Below, in pieces: positions 53,839 through 63,568 of a DNA stretch of 64,000 bases. The notes under the pieces are model-generated. The model ran no database searches. It saw only the letters and a program-made list of their open reading frames with translations, and was not told where the DNA came from. The position numbers and the translations under genes are program-made. The DNA comes from Tractidigestivibacter sp050946515 (GTDB lineage Bacteria > Actinomycetota > Coriobacteriia > Coriobacteriales > Atopobiaceae): contig NZ_JBMNUX010000002.1 in the NCBI RefSeq assembly GCF_050946515.1, positions 62,001 through 126,000 on the forward strand, read 5' to 3'. Position 1 is the stretch's first letter; each line of letters starts with the position of its first letter.

Positions 53839-55905
53839 TTACTCAGAACTTTCAACCCCAGAAAGCTTATTTGAAAGTTGATTCGCACGTTTCTGAAGAT
53901 TCGTCGCCTCCTCGAAGAGCTCCTCCGACCCTTCCTCAGAGGGCGAGAAGCCCCTGTTGGACATCTTTGAGCGAATCTCGCGGATGCGCCGGCGAACCGA
54001 GTAGAGCTCGACGGTATCGACGAGAAACTCCGCCTTCTTCTTCGTTGACATCTCAGCGTTTGAGATGGACACCACGCGCCCAGACGAGAGCACCTCAGGA
54101 GCCGCAGGCTCAAGTGCAGTAGCTGCGGCAACGACGTCGGCAGGAGAGGTTCCGTCGGGAGTCGAGAGCATTGCCCACGCCATTGTCTCGTGGCGCGAGT
54201 CGGTCCACGACACGTCGGCGAGGCGGTCGGCAAAGGGCCGGACGGCGTCGGGCGAGGCGGCGAGGAGCGAGAGAAGCTCGCGCTCGGCGTCAAACGCGCG
54301 TCGCTCGCTTGAAGAGATGGGGCCGGACGCGACCTCTGCCATCGACGCTTCGGGCGCGGAGCTCGCGGAAATGATGACGGGCGCTCCCCCATCCTCCGCG
54401 TCAAACGGCACGTAGTCATCGGGCGTTGGACTGTAGCCCTCATTGGGCGAGCCTCCCTGATCGTACGCTCCATTGCCGCCAGCAGTTACGCCGCCGGCAG
54501 CCAAGCTCGAGCCAGCTCCCGTGCCATAGCCTTGCGAACGGCCCGTATGGCCTCCCTGCCCGCTCGCATGACGCACGGAGGAGCTGCGGGCATACGACCG
54601 CTCGTCATCGTCCCTGATTGGCTTCTCGCGGATAGTGCGCTTCGTCTGCTCCACGTCCATGCCAAGCGCGTCGGCAAGCTGCGTCGCATAGCCGTCGAGC
54701 AGCACCGAGTTCTTAAGCGGGGCCAAGACCTGCGCCATCTCGTCAAGCGCATGGACGCGCTTTCCGGGAGACGAAAGATCGTAGCTCGCAAGCCTCTTGG
54801 CAAAGACGAAGTCCATCAGGGGGTCGGCGTTGTTGAGCGCCTCCTGCATGTCCTCTGGGCTGTGCGAGGAGAGAAACTCCATAGGGTCTTGCCCGCCGGG
54901 GAGCACGACGCACATCATGGACGCCTGCGTCTTGTCAATGAACTGCACCGCTCGCTCGGCAGCGCGCTGACCAGCCTCGTCGCCGTCAAACATGCAAATG
55001 ATCTGGCTCACGCGCTGGCGCTCCATCAGGCGGATGTGGTCGATCCTGAAGGCCGTGCCCAGCGCGGCGACGGCATTGGTGAATCCCGCCTCGTGCATGG
55101 CGATGACGTCCGTATAGCCCTCGCAGACGATCGCCGTGCCGGTTGCCGCCATCGAGGACTTCGCGCGGTCGTAGGCAAAGAGGTGCTTACCCTTGTTGAA
55201 GACCGTGGTGTCGCGCGTGTTCAGGTACTTGGGGGCGTTCTCGGCCTTCCTGATGATGCGCCCTCCAAAGGCAATCGTACGGCCCTGCTCATCATGGATG
55301 GGGAACATCACGCGATCGTAGAACCAGTCGGAGAGCCGACCGTTCCTCTCGACCGCCAGGTTGGCCGCAATCATCTCTTTGGGCGAGTACCCCTGGGAGC
55401 GCAGATACGCCACAAGCGCTCCGCGACCAGGGGCAAAGCCCAGATTCCAGCGGCGGCAGACGTCAGAGCCAAAGCCGCGCCCGGCAAGGTAGTGCCTAGC
55501 GGCGTCTGGCTCGGAACCGCGGCCGCGCATGAGCATGGTGTGGAAGTAGTTGTCAGCGCACTCGAGCTCCTGAAGAAGCCGGCTCTTCTTAGGGCCGCTT
55601 TGCGCGCGGCTGTCCTCGTGAAGGTCGATGCCCGCGCGGTCGGCCAGGTAGCGAATCGAGTCGGGAAACGAGAGGTTCTCGCGCTTCATCACGTACTTGA
55701 AGACGTCGCCGCCCTCGCTGCACGCGCCAAAGCAGTGCCAAAGGCCGGTAGCTGGGTCAACCTTGAACGACGGGGTCTTCTCCTTGTGGAAGGGGCAGCA
55801 TCCCCAGAACTCGCGGCCGCGCTGCTTGAGCTCGACCGTCTCGCCCACAAGCGCAACGATGTCGGTGGCTTGGCGCACGCGTTCCTTGTCTTCGTCACTG
55901 ATCAT
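53839..55905 (-). CDS. dnaG: DNA primase
   Basis: DnaG makes RNA primers for replication. The CHC2 zinc finger (CCPFHKEKTPSF, CFGAC), the Toprim motifs (AIVCEGYTDVIAMHEAG near residue 255 and MFDGDEAGQR near 305) and a C-terminal helicase-binding region are present. A Gly/Ser-rich linker around residues 440-490 precedes the C-terminal domain. The product is 688 aa, a bit long. Its start overlaps the ribF stop by 4 nt. Confidence 0.96.
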   Translation of the reverse strand: MISDEDKERVRQATDIVALVGETVELKQRGREFWGCCPFHKEKTPSFKVDPATGLWHCFGACSEGGDVFKYVMKRENLSFPDSIRYLADRAGIDLHEDSRAQSGPKKSRLLQELECADNYFHTMLMRGRGSEPDAARHYLAGRGFGSDVCRRWNLGFAPGRGALVAYLRSQGYSPKEMIAANLAVERNGRLSDWFYDRVMFPIHDEQGRTIAFGGRIIRKAENAPKYLNTRDTTVFNKGKHLFAYDRAKSSMAATGTAIVCEGYTDVIAMHEAGFTNAVAALGTAFRIDHIRLMERQRVSQIICMFDGDEAGQRAAERAVQFIDKTQASMMCVVLPGGQDPMEFLSSHSPEDMQEALNNADPLMDFVFAKRLASYDLSSPGKRVHALDEMAQVLAPLKNSVLLDGYATQLADALGMDVEQTKRTIREKPIRDDDERSYARSSSVRHASGQGGHTGRSQGYGTGAGSSLAAGGVTAGGNGAYDQGGSPNEGYSPTPDDYVPFDAEDGGAPVIISASSAPEASMAEVASGPISSSERRAFDAERELLSLLAASPDAVRPFADRLADVSWTDSRHETMAWAMLSTPDGTSPADVVAAATALEPAAPEVLSSGRVVSISNAEMSTKKKAEFLVDTVELYSVRRRIREIRSKMSNRGFSPSEEGSEELFEEATNLQKRANQLSNKLSGVESSE

Positions 55906-56987
55906 GCGCTCACCTCCACAGAGCCGTCACCCAAGTTATCTCTTACCCACGCAATGTTCCCGAGAACAGTGCGCTCAAGCTCCGCGAGCGAGTCAAATCG
56001 GCGAGAAGGGCGAAGCTTCTCGAGAAAGACCACGCGCGCGGATGCGCCGTAGATGTCCCCAGAGAAGCCGATCAGGTTTGCCTCGAGCATGGCTCGGTCC
56101 TTCGTCTTGAAGCTGGGAGGTGTCCCCACGTTGATTGCGGCGGGCCAGGCGCGGCCGTCCAAGACGAAGTAGCCGGCATAGACGGCGTTGGCCGGAATGC
56201 AGTCCCACGGGTCGAGCGTCACGTTTGCCGTTGGAAATCCAAACGAGGTGCCTTCTCCCCTGCCGTGCTCGACGCGACCGCTGACGTAGTGGGCTCGGTC
56301 AAGGAGCTCGGCCGCGCCGGCAACGTCGCCCTTGCGCAGAAGTGCGCGCGTGCGCGTGGACGAGACGGGACGTCCCCCAAAGGTCACGAGGTCGTGCCCT
56401 GTGACGTCAAAGCCATGCTCCTTGCCCAAGGCGGCCATGGCGGCGGGAGTTCCCGCCCCCTTCGCGCCAAAGCGGAAGTTGGAGCCAACGTGAAGCGAAA
56501 CCGGACGCACAAGCGATCCGAGCACGTCCAAGAGATAGCGGTCATAGGCGATTGCGGCAAACTCGCGCGAGAAGCGATGCACCACCAGCGCATCAGCGCC
56601 ACAGGACGCAAGCGAGCGGATGCGCTCCCTCGTCGGAAGCAGCCTCTCCTGAGGATGCTCAAGGAGAACCTCAGAAGGGTCGGGGTCAAAGGTCACAGCC
56701 ACGAGAGGAACGCCACGACCCTTTGCGTCTTGGGCCGCAGCGTCGAGAAGCGCGCGATGGCCAAGGTGAAGGCCGTCGAACGACCCCAATGCGCACACGG
56801 CAGGGACGCCGGGGCCAAGCGAGCAGTCGGAAAGCTTGTAGACAAGAGCCTCCCCCGCCTGCTCGGGAGCTGGAAGCGAAGCGGCGGAGAAGACAGAGCT
56901 GCCCACGACCTTAGACGCCATGGCGCGCGAGAGCGGCCAAGAGGGCCGCGCCCAGGTGGGCCCAGCCTCAAACGGACGGCTTGTCAT
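55902..56987 (-). CDS. ribF: bifunctional riboflavin kinase / FAD synthetase
   Basis: RibF makes FMN and FAD. The nucleotidyltransferase domain has CALGSFDGLHLGHRALL and SSTRTRALL; the kinase domain has GEGTSFGFPTANV and the glutamate-rich LEANLIGF. The ATG at 56987 overlaps the truB stop by 4 nt and gives 361 aa. That is about 50 residues longer than usual at the N-terminus; an internal ATG (MASKVVGSS) is a possible alternative. Confidence 0.93.
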   Translation of the reverse strand: MTSRPFEAGPTWARPSWPLSRAMASKVVGSSVFSAASLPAPEQAGEALVYKLSDCSLGPGVPAVCALGSFDGLHLGHRALLDAAAQDAKGRGVPLVAVTFDPDPSEVLLEHPQERLLPTRERIRSLASCGADALVVHRFSREFAAIAYDRYLLDVLGSLVRPVSLHVGSNFRFGAKGAGTPAAMAALGKEHGFDVTGHDLVTFGGRPVSSTRTRALLRKGDVAGAAELLDRAHYVSGRVEHGRGEGTSFGFPTANVTLDPWDCIPANAVYAGYFVLDGRAWPAAINVGTPPSFKTKDRAMLEANLIGFSGDIYGASARVVFLEKLRPSRRFDSLAELERTVLGNIAWVRDNLGDGSVEVSA

Positions 56988-57943
56988 GAGCGCACCCCCA
57001 CAATTCCGCGAGGGAAGTTTACGTCGGAGCGAAGCCGACCATGATCCTCGTGCCACACGCCAAAGAGGCTGCCATCACGAACTAGCGAGACGCGCTCGCC
57101 AGATCGTGGCTCGCGCTTCTCGCCGTCCATGCCTGACACCACGCCGGCCTCGAGGGCCTTTCCGTTCATGGCCCACGAGACCTCCTCCTGAGAGAGCTGC
57201 CTCAGCGGCAGACCCAGGGACCGCGCGGGGTCAAGGGCATGGGCAAGGAGCTCGTCTGGAGAGGCAGCGCTGTCGATGGCGTCGAGCTTCAGGCAGTCCT
57301 CGACGGCAATCGCGCCCGAGCGAAGGCGCCTGAGCTCGCCAAGGTGCGCCGCGCTCCCTGCACGACGGCCGAGGTCCCTAGCCAATGCCCTGACGTAGGT
57401 GCCCTTGGAGACTTCGAAGTCGCAGACCCACGCGAGCGCGCCAGGGGCATAGCGAGACTCCACGAGCGTTGCAGAATAGACGGTGATGCGCCGTGCCGCG
57501 AGGTCGGGAGCCTTGCCCTTGCGCGCAAGCGCATATGATCGCTGGCCGTTGACAGAAATGGCAGAGTACGCAGGAGGAACCTGGTCCTGCTCCCCCACAA
57601 AAGACGCGAGAAGCTCGCGCGCCACCGACTCGTCGGCAAGACGCTGGGGGATGGGAGACGCAACCGTAGGGGCACCTTCCCCGTCATCGGTGTCAGTCTC
57701 GCAGCCAAAGACGACGACGGCGCGATAGAGCTTTCGCTCTGCCGTCATGAGGCCCATCAGGCGCGTCGCCTGGCCGACGCCCACGACCATGACGCCCGAG
57801 GCGGCAGGGTCCAGCGTGCCGGCATGGCCGACGCGCTTCTCGCCCATCGCGCGGCGCACGTGGTTCACCACGTCATGGCTCGTAATCCCGCAGGGCTTGT
57901 CTATGCCGAGGAGGGCGTCTATGCCCGACTCGCCGCGCTTCAC
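56984..57943 (-). CDS. truB: tRNA pseudouridine(55) synthase TruB
   Basis: TruB makes pseudouridine 55 of the tRNA T arm. The catalytic aspartate lies in GHAGTLDPAASG near residue 46. DKPCGITSHDVV at the start and KGTYVRALARDLG complete the family pattern. The product is 319 aa with a C-terminal PUA-like part. The start is GTG, overlapping the nrnA stop (GTGA). Confidence 0.95.
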   Translation of the reverse strand: MKRGESGIDALLGIDKPCGITSHDVVNHVRRAMGEKRVGHAGTLDPAASGVMVVGVGQATRLMGLMTAERKLYRAVVVFGCETDTDDGEGAPTVASPIPQRLADESVARELLASFVGEQDQVPPAYSAISVNGQRSYALARKGKAPDLAARRITVYSATLVESRYAPGALAWVCDFEVSKGTYVRALARDLGRRAGSAAHLGELRRLRSGAIAVEDCLKLDAIDSAASPDELLAHALDPARSLGLPLRQLSQEEVSWAMNGKALEAGVVSGMDGEKREPRSGERVSLVRDGSLFGVWHEDHGRLRSDVNFPRGIVGVRS

Positions 57944-58980
57944 GCAGTTGCACCCCCGGCAGTCTTGTCGTCCGTCGCTTCGGGATAGAGCGCCTCGAGC
58001 CTAGGCAGCACCTGGGAAAACACCTCGTCCACTGTCCCGTCGAGCGTGAAGCCCGCGGCCGCGGCGTGGCCTCCCCCGCCAAGCTCGCGAGCAATGACGG
58101 AGATGTCGTGGTCGGTCTTGGCGCGAAGGTTTCCGCGAACCTTTCCGCCGTCGACCTCCTTCAGGAACAGGGCAATCTCTGCCCCGTCGATGGAGCGCAC
58201 GAAATCGATGAGGCCGTCCAGCTCGTCAAGGGTCACCCCAGCGTCCGCGATGTCTTTGGCCGTGGCATAGCTGTAGGCGATCTTGCCGCCAGAATAGGTG
58301 GTGATGCGCGCCATGACCTTGGCTGCCAGGTGCACATAGGCAAGTCGGTTTGACTGGTAGACGTGAAGCGACACGTCAGAAGGAGACGCGCCCGCCTCGA
58401 CGAGCATGGCCGCCGTCTCGAATGCCTCGCCGTCGGCGTTCTGGAATTGGAAGCGGCCCGTGTCGGTGACGAGAGCGCAGAGAAGGTTCTGGGCAATCGT
58501 CGGCGTCATCTCGTGCGCAACGTTGAGGCAAAACTCCGAGATGATGACGCCCGTGGCAGCCGCGTCGGGACGAACGACGCCCGCGTCCCAGTATTGGTCG
58601 GAGCCGGGATGGTGGTCGAAGACAGCGATCTTTTTTGAGCGATCCATGACCGCCTTGGCGTCCGCCAGGCGCGAGGCCTGGGAGAGGTCGACGCAGATGA
58701 AGAGGTCGGGATCGACGGCATAGTCATCTACATGCACAAACGTGCCGCTTCCCGGAAGAAAGCGATAGATGCGCGGGACGGGGTCAGGGTCGGCCAAGAG
58801 GTTTGTGACCCGCTTGCCAGGCCAGACGTTGCGAATGACCTCGGCCAAGGCAAGGCCGGAGCCGATTGCGTCGCCGTCAGGAGAGGTATGCGCGCAGATG
58901 GCAATCGTGTTTGCGTCAGCAATCATGGTTGCCACCTGCTTGAAGTGCTCCGCCTGCTCCAGATATCCAGAAACCTTCAT
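57940..58980 (-). CDS. nrnA: DHH family phosphoesterase (NrnA/Orn-like, c-di-NMP/nanoRNase)
   Basis: A DHH-DHHA1 phosphodiesterase of 346 aa that degrades nanoRNA and 3'-phosphoadenosine phosphates. Motifs are HTSPDGDAIGSGL, DHHPGSDQY and the DHHA1 motif GGGGHAAAAG. Its place between rbfA and truB is the standard one. The ATG at 58980 is adjacent to a TTG one codon further out; the ATG is used here. Confidence 0.93.
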   Translation of the reverse strand: MKVSGYLEQAEHFKQVATMIADANTIAICAHTSPDGDAIGSGLALAEVIRNVWPGKRVTNLLADPDPVPRIYRFLPGSGTFVHVDDYAVDPDLFICVDLSQASRLADAKAVMDRSKKIAVFDHHPGSDQYWDAGVVRPDAAATGVIISEFCLNVAHEMTPTIAQNLLCALVTDTGRFQFQNADGEAFETAAMLVEAGASPSDVSLHVYQSNRLAYVHLAAKVMARITTYSGGKIAYSYATAKDIADAGVTLDELDGLIDFVRSIDGAEIALFLKEVDGGKVRGNLRAKTDHDISVIARELGGGGHAAAAGFTLDGTVDEVFSQVLPRLEALYPEATDDKTAGGATA

Positions 58981-58992
58981 CAATGCTGTTCC

Positions 58993-59469
58993 CTACTTGG
59001 AGTCGCCGTCCTCGCCGGCATTGCTTGCGATGCCAGCGTCGGCGTCTCCGTCGGTATCAGAGTCGTCCTCGCCCTGCGCCTCCTGCGCAGGGGCGATTGG
59101 ATAGCCGTCCTCGTCCTTCTCGACAGAGAGCGTGGGCGGCACGTTCTCGAGCGCACGAGAGATGCGCTCGGCCTCGTCGGTCGTCGTGTCGATCTTGAAG
59201 ATAAGCTCGGGGGTCACGCGCCAGCCGAGAGCATGGCCGAGAAGCGAGCGAATGCGCCCATGCGCGCGGTCGAGGGCCGCGGAGACTTCCTCGTATCGGG
59301 AGGCGTCGCAGCTCACGTAGGCGCGCATGACCGACTTGTCGACCGACACCTCAACGCCCGTCACCGTCACGAGCATGAGGTCGGGATCAGAGATCTCAAA
59401 CAGCAGGATGTTCGCGAGCTTCTCGCGCGCGATCTCGTTGTTCCTGCGCGAATACTGGTTTTGCTTCAT
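58993..59469 (-). CDS. rbfA: 30S ribosome-binding factor RbfA
   Basis: RbfA helps mature the 16S 5' end and supports cold growth. The KH-like core is seen as ILLFEISDPDLMLVTVTGVEVS and RIRSLLGHALGWRVTPELIFK. A 45-residue acidic, disordered tail (DDSDTDGDADA) is extra. The product is 158 aa. It follows infB with a 12-nt gap. Confidence 0.93.
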   Translation of the reverse strand: MKQNQYSRRNNEIAREKLANILLFEISDPDLMLVTVTGVEVSVDKSVMRAYVSCDASRYEEVSAALDRAHGRIRSLLGHALGWRVTPELIFKIDTTTDEAERISRALENVPPTLSVEKDEDGYPIAPAQEAQGEDDSDTDGDADAGIASNAGEDGDSK

Positions 59470-59481
59470 GCTGGCCCTGCT

Positions 59482-62181
59482 TTACTCGGTACGAGCGACC
59501 TCTTCGATGCGATAGGCCTCGATCTGGTCGCCGGGGTGGATGTCCTGGAAGTTCTCGAGGCCGATGCCGCACTCAAAGCCCGCCTTTACGCTCTTCACGT
59601 CGTCCTTGAAGCGCCTGAGCGAGGCGATCTTGCCCTCGTAGACGACGATGCCGTCGCGCACGAGGCGAACCTGGTCGTCGCGGGAGACCTCGCCCTCGGA
59701 GACCATGCAGCCGGCTGCGATGCCCACCTTGGGGACCTTGAAGGTCTCGCGGACCTCGGCGATGCCAGTCTGGACCTCCTGCTCGGTCGGCTTCAGCATG
59801 CCGATACGAGCGGCGTCGATATCCTCGATTGCCTTGTAGATGACGCTATAGGTACGTATCTCGACGCCTTCGCGCTCGGCCGCCGCGCGAGCCTTGGCAT
59901 CCGGGCGCACGCCGAAGCCGATGATGATGGCGTTTGAGGCGTCCGCCAAGGTGACGTCGGTCTCGGTGATGGCGCCGACCGCGGAGTGAATCGTGTTGAT
60001 GCGCACCTCGGACTGGTCCATCTTGTCGAGCGAGTCCTGAAGAGCCTCGATGGAGCCCTGGACGTCGGCCTTGATGATGAGGTTGAGCTCCTTGACGTCG
60101 GCGTCTGCCATGGTGTCGAAGAGGTTCTCGAGGGTGACGTGCTTCACCTTGTTCTGCTCCTCGATGCGAGCCTTGAGCGCGCGCTGGTCTGCCAGCTCTC
60201 GGGCGTCACGGTCGTCCTGGAAGACGCGGAACTCGTCGCCTGCCATAGGAACGCTCTGCAGGCCCAAGATCTCGACAGGGTCGGACGGACCGGCAGCCTC
60301 GACGGTGTTGCCCTTCGGGTCGAGCATCGCGCGGACACGGCCATACGACATGCCAGCGACAATGGCGTCGCCCACGTGCAGGGTGCCGCGCGTGACGAGC
60401 ACCGTCGCGACCGAGCCGCGGCCGCGGTCGAGCTTGGCCTCAAGGACGTTGCCCGACGCAAAGGTGTCGGGGTTGGCCTTGAGCTCGAGGACGTCGGCCT
60501 CGAGAAGGACGGTCTCGAGCAGCTCGTCGATGCCGATCTTTTTCTTCGCGGATATGTCGACGAACATGTTCTGCCCGCCCCACTCCTCGGGGATGATGCC
60601 GTACTCGGTCAGCTCCTGGCGGACGCGCTGGGGGTCGGCGCCGGGCTTATCGATCTTGTTAACGGCCACGATGATCGGCACGTTGGCTGCCTTTGCGTGG
60701 TTGATTGACTCGACGGTCTGGGGCATGACGCCGTCGTCTGCAGCGACAATCAGAATGACGATGTCGGTTACCTTGGCGCCACGAGCGCGCATGGCAGTGA
60801 AGGTCTCGTGACCAGGAGTGTCGATGAAGGTGATCTTGCGGCCGTTGATGGTGACCTGCGAGGCGCCGATAGCCTGCGTGATGCCGCCGGCCTCGCCCTC
60901 GGCAACGCCCGTGTGACGGATGGCGTCCAGAAGCGACGTCTTGCCGTGGTCGACGTGACCCATGACGGTGACCACAGGCGGGCGGGGCTTGAGGTCCTTT
61001 GGGTCGTCGTAGAAGGTGAAGGAGTTCTCCTCCTCCTTGGTCATGATCTTGACGTCGCGGCCGAGGTCGTCGGCAACGAGCTCGATGAGGTCGTCTGACA
61101 TCGACTCGGTGAGCGTAAGCGGGTTGCCAAGAAGGAAGAGGCGCTTGATGATGTCGTTTGCGGGAACGTTCAGAAGCTCGGCCAGCTCGGCGACCGTGGA
61201 GCCCTGGGGCACCTTGACGGTGTCAAGCTGCGAGAGGTCCTGGTCGTTTGCGATGGCCTCCTCGATGCGCTTTTCCTCCGCGGCCTCCTTGGCCTGCTTC
61301 TGGCGACGCTCCTTGCGGCGGCGACGGCGTCCGGTGGATTCGCGGGTTGCCTCCTCGACGGCCTCGCGGGCCTCGTCCAGGACGCGGCTACGGTTGTAGG
61401 CCTCGGCCTCGCGGGCCATGCGGCTGTAGCGATCCTCGCCTTCCTCGCCACGCCTCGAGTTCTTGCGGTTCCTGCGGTTGCCACGGCCCTCGTTGCGAGA
61501 GTCGCCACGGCCGCCGTCACGACCACCGACGTTAGGCATGGGCTGGTCGTTGACGTGAGAGGCAACGCTGCGGCGCTCGGCGTTGCGCGAGCGAGACTCC
61601 TCGCGCTGGCGCTCGCGGCGGCCCTGGCTCTCCGCCTTCTTCTTGGCGGCCTCCTCGGACTGACGCTTGAGCACCTCTTCCTGCTGCGCGATCTGGTCAA
61701 GCAGCGAGGTGAAGGATGGCACCGACTTGGGGGCGTTGTCGTGCACGCGGTTGCGCTCTGCCTCTTCGGCCTCGCGGCGCTTGCGCTCTTCCTCGCGGCG
61801 CTTGCGCTCCTCATCGCGGCGCTTGCGCTCCTCCTCGCGGCGCTTGCGGTCGGCCTCGGCCTCGCGGCGCTTGCGCTCCTCCTCGGCGCGCTCGGCCTCG
61901 CGGCGCTTCTCGGCAGCGATGCGCTCCTTCTCGGCCTGCTCGGCAGCGGCCTTAGCCTCCTCTTCGGCGGCCTTCTTCTCGGCCTCCTCGGCTGCCTTGA
62001 TCTCTGCGGAGCGAGCCTGGAGGATGGGCTCGAGCTTCTTGCGGACGATGGACACATAGGCGTCCTCGAGCGTGGAAGTAGCCGACTTCGCCGGGATCTT
62101 CATGCCGGCGAGGAAGTCGAGCATCTCCTTGCTCGTCATTCCGAATTCCTTGGCGAGGTCATGTACGCGAGTTTTGGCCAT
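59482..62181 (-). CDS. infB: translation initiation factor IF-2
   Basis: IF-2 brings fMet-tRNA to the 30S subunit. The 899-aa protein has the N-terminal IF2-N helix bundle, a long charged helix of Glu, Arg, Lys and Ala (residues about 75-145) built from repeats of the RKRREEE kind, a second IF2-N domain near 320-370, and the GTPase with G1 MGHVDHGKT at 407-415, DTPGHETF and NKID. The C-terminal fMet-tRNA domains are complete. Confidence 0.97.
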   Translation of the reverse strand: MAKTRVHDLAKEFGMTSKEMLDFLAGMKIPAKSATSTLEDAYVSIVRKKLEPILQARSAEIKAAEEAEKKAAEEEAKAAAEQAEKERIAAEKRREAERAEEERKRREAEADRKRREEERKRRDEERKRREEERKRREAEEAERNRVHDNAPKSVPSFTSLLDQIAQQEEVLKRQSEEAAKKKAESQGRRERQREESRSRNAERRSVASHVNDQPMPNVGGRDGGRGDSRNEGRGNRRNRKNSRRGEEGEDRYSRMAREAEAYNRSRVLDEAREAVEEATRESTGRRRRRKERRQKQAKEAAEEKRIEEAIANDQDLSQLDTVKVPQGSTVAELAELLNVPANDIIKRLFLLGNPLTLTESMSDDLIELVADDLGRDVKIMTKEEENSFTFYDDPKDLKPRPPVVTVMGHVDHGKTSLLDAIRHTGVAEGEAGGITQAIGASQVTINGRKITFIDTPGHETFTAMRARGAKVTDIVILIVAADDGVMPQTVESINHAKAANVPIIVAVNKIDKPGADPQRVRQELTEYGIIPEEWGGQNMFVDISAKKKIGIDELLETVLLEADVLELKANPDTFASGNVLEAKLDRGRGSVATVLVTRGTLHVGDAIVAGMSYGRVRAMLDPKGNTVEAAGPSDPVEILGLQSVPMAGDEFRVFQDDRDARELADQRALKARIEEQNKVKHVTLENLFDTMADADVKELNLIIKADVQGSIEALQDSLDKMDQSEVRINTIHSAVGAITETDVTLADASNAIIIGFGVRPDAKARAAAEREGVEIRTYSVIYKAIEDIDAARIGMLKPTEQEVQTGIAEVRETFKVPKVGIAAGCMVSEGEVSRDDQVRLVRDGIVVYEGKIASLRRFKDDVKSVKAGFECGIGLENFQDIHPGDQIEAYRIEEVARTE
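61750..61920. repeat. in-frame 24-bp tandem repeats in infB
   Basis: Units of the kind CTCGCGGCGCTTGCGCTC recur about every 24 bp over some 170 bp. They encode an eight-residue ERKRREEE-type heptad-like unit, so the length of the charged helix could change by slippage without frame loss. It is part of infB, not a separate gene. Confidence 0.75.
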
Positions 62182-62276
62182 GTGACCAACCTTCCATATT
62201 CACGGGCGGCCGAGCCGTCCGGGCTAGGTGCAGAACAGAGTGCGCCGGGGCGACTGCGCCGTCCCGGCTGGTAGAG

Positions 62277-63548
62277 CTATATGAGCGAGTCGGGGTCGTC
62301 GGTGATCTCGGCGTTCATGACCTTCTCATGAATGCCGCAGTAGCGAGAGCCTGGGCGAGCCATATTGCGGCAGCGAACGCCATTCTCGCCAACGAACTCG
62401 CAGCGATGCTGCTCGCCGTCGGCCTCGGGCTCGTCCTCCTCGGCAGCAGTAGGCAGCTCGGACATGATGCTCGCCGCCAGCGACTCGTTCTTGATGTCGA
62501 TGTGCATGCCGGTAAGGCGCGCGGCCAGGCGGGCGTTCTGGCCCTCCTTGCCGATGGCCAAAGACAGCTGGTCGTCAGGGACGATGACGGTCGCATGACC
62601 GCGATCGTGAGGATCGTCGGAGTTCTCCGACGGCTGGATGATTACGCGAGTGACGCGAGCAGGCGAAAGGGCGTTGGCAACGCAGCGCGCAGGGTCATCG
62701 GACCAAGGCACAACGTCCACGCGCTCGCCGCGGAGCTCGGACACAACCGTGCGGACGCGGCTGCCCTTAGGACCAACGCAGGCGCCCACGGGGTCAAGGT
62801 GCGGGTCGTTGGAAGAGACGGCGACCTTCGAGCGAATGCCAGGGTCACGAGCGATGGAGTGGATCTCGACGACGCCGTCGTAGACCTCGGGGACCTCGAG
62901 CTCGAAGAGCCTGCGAATCAGGTTGGGATCGGTGCGCGAGACCACGATGGGCGGGCGCTGGCGCTCGCCACGAACCGCAGGCTGCACGGTATTGGGGTCG
63001 CGAACGTCGATGATGATGGCGCGCAGGCGCTGGTTGTGAGCATAGCGCTCGCCAGCCGGACGCTCGTTGCGCTCCTCGGGGTGACGGCGAAGGTCAAAGT
63101 GCGGAAGCTCCGCCTCGACGCCCTCGCGAATCTTGATGATCGTGAAGTCGGGCGTGGACTGAAGAACCGTGCCCGTGATGATGTCGCCAATGCGCTGCGA
63201 GAACTCCTCGTAGATTTGCGCGCGAGCGGCATTTCTTACGATGTCGCGAATCTCCATCTTCGCGTGCTGGGCCGCAATACGGGAGGTGTCGGCGGGAGTC
63301 ACGTCGACCTCGTCGAACTCCGTGTACTCGTCCGTCTCGGGGTCGTAGGACTCCTCCTTCGGAACGAGCTCATAGACGTAGACGTTGCCCGTGGTGCGAT
63401 CGATTGTGACGCGTGCACCAAAGGGCAGGTGAAGGACGTCGGCGTAGCTCTTCGCAAGGGACTGCTCCAAGCGGTCCAGCAGGTAGAGCTCGTCGATGTG
63501 CTTCTCTTGGCAAAGCTCCATCAGAGCTTCCATCATCTCAGATGCCAT
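62277..63548 (-). CDS. nusA: transcription termination/antitermination factor NusA with C-terminal Cys/His motif
   Basis: NusA controls pausing and termination. The N-terminal RNAP-binding domain, S1 domain (IGDIITGTVLQSTPDF) and two KH domains (GACVGPKGSRVRTVVSEL, IAIGKEGQNARLAAR-like) are visible. The last 45 residues carry C383, C393, C404 and H407 (C-x9-C-x10-C-x2-H), a likely small zinc-binding module not usual for NusA. The product is 423 aa. The ATG at 63548 is supported by AAAGGGA. The usual next gene ylxR is absent; infB follows at 95 nt. Confidence 0.92.
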   Translation of the reverse strand: MASEMMEALMELCQEKHIDELYLLDRLEQSLAKSYADVLHLPFGARVTIDRTTGNVYVYELVPKEESYDPETDEYTEFDEVDVTPADTSRIAAQHAKMEIRDIVRNAARAQIYEEFSQRIGDIITGTVLQSTPDFTIIKIREGVEAELPHFDLRRHPEERNERPAGERYAHNQRLRAIIIDVRDPNTVQPAVRGERQRPPIVVSRTDPNLIRRLFELEVPEVYDGVVEIHSIARDPGIRSKVAVSSNDPHLDPVGACVGPKGSRVRTVVSELRGERVDVVPWSDDPARCVANALSPARVTRVIIQPSENSDDPHDRGHATVIVPDDQLSLAIGKEGQNARLAARLTGMHIDIKNESLAASIMSELPTAAEEDEPEADGEQHRCEFVGENGVRCRNMARPGSRYCGIHEKVMNAEITDDPDSLI

Positions 63549-63568
63549 AGCCAGTTTCCCTTTCTTTC

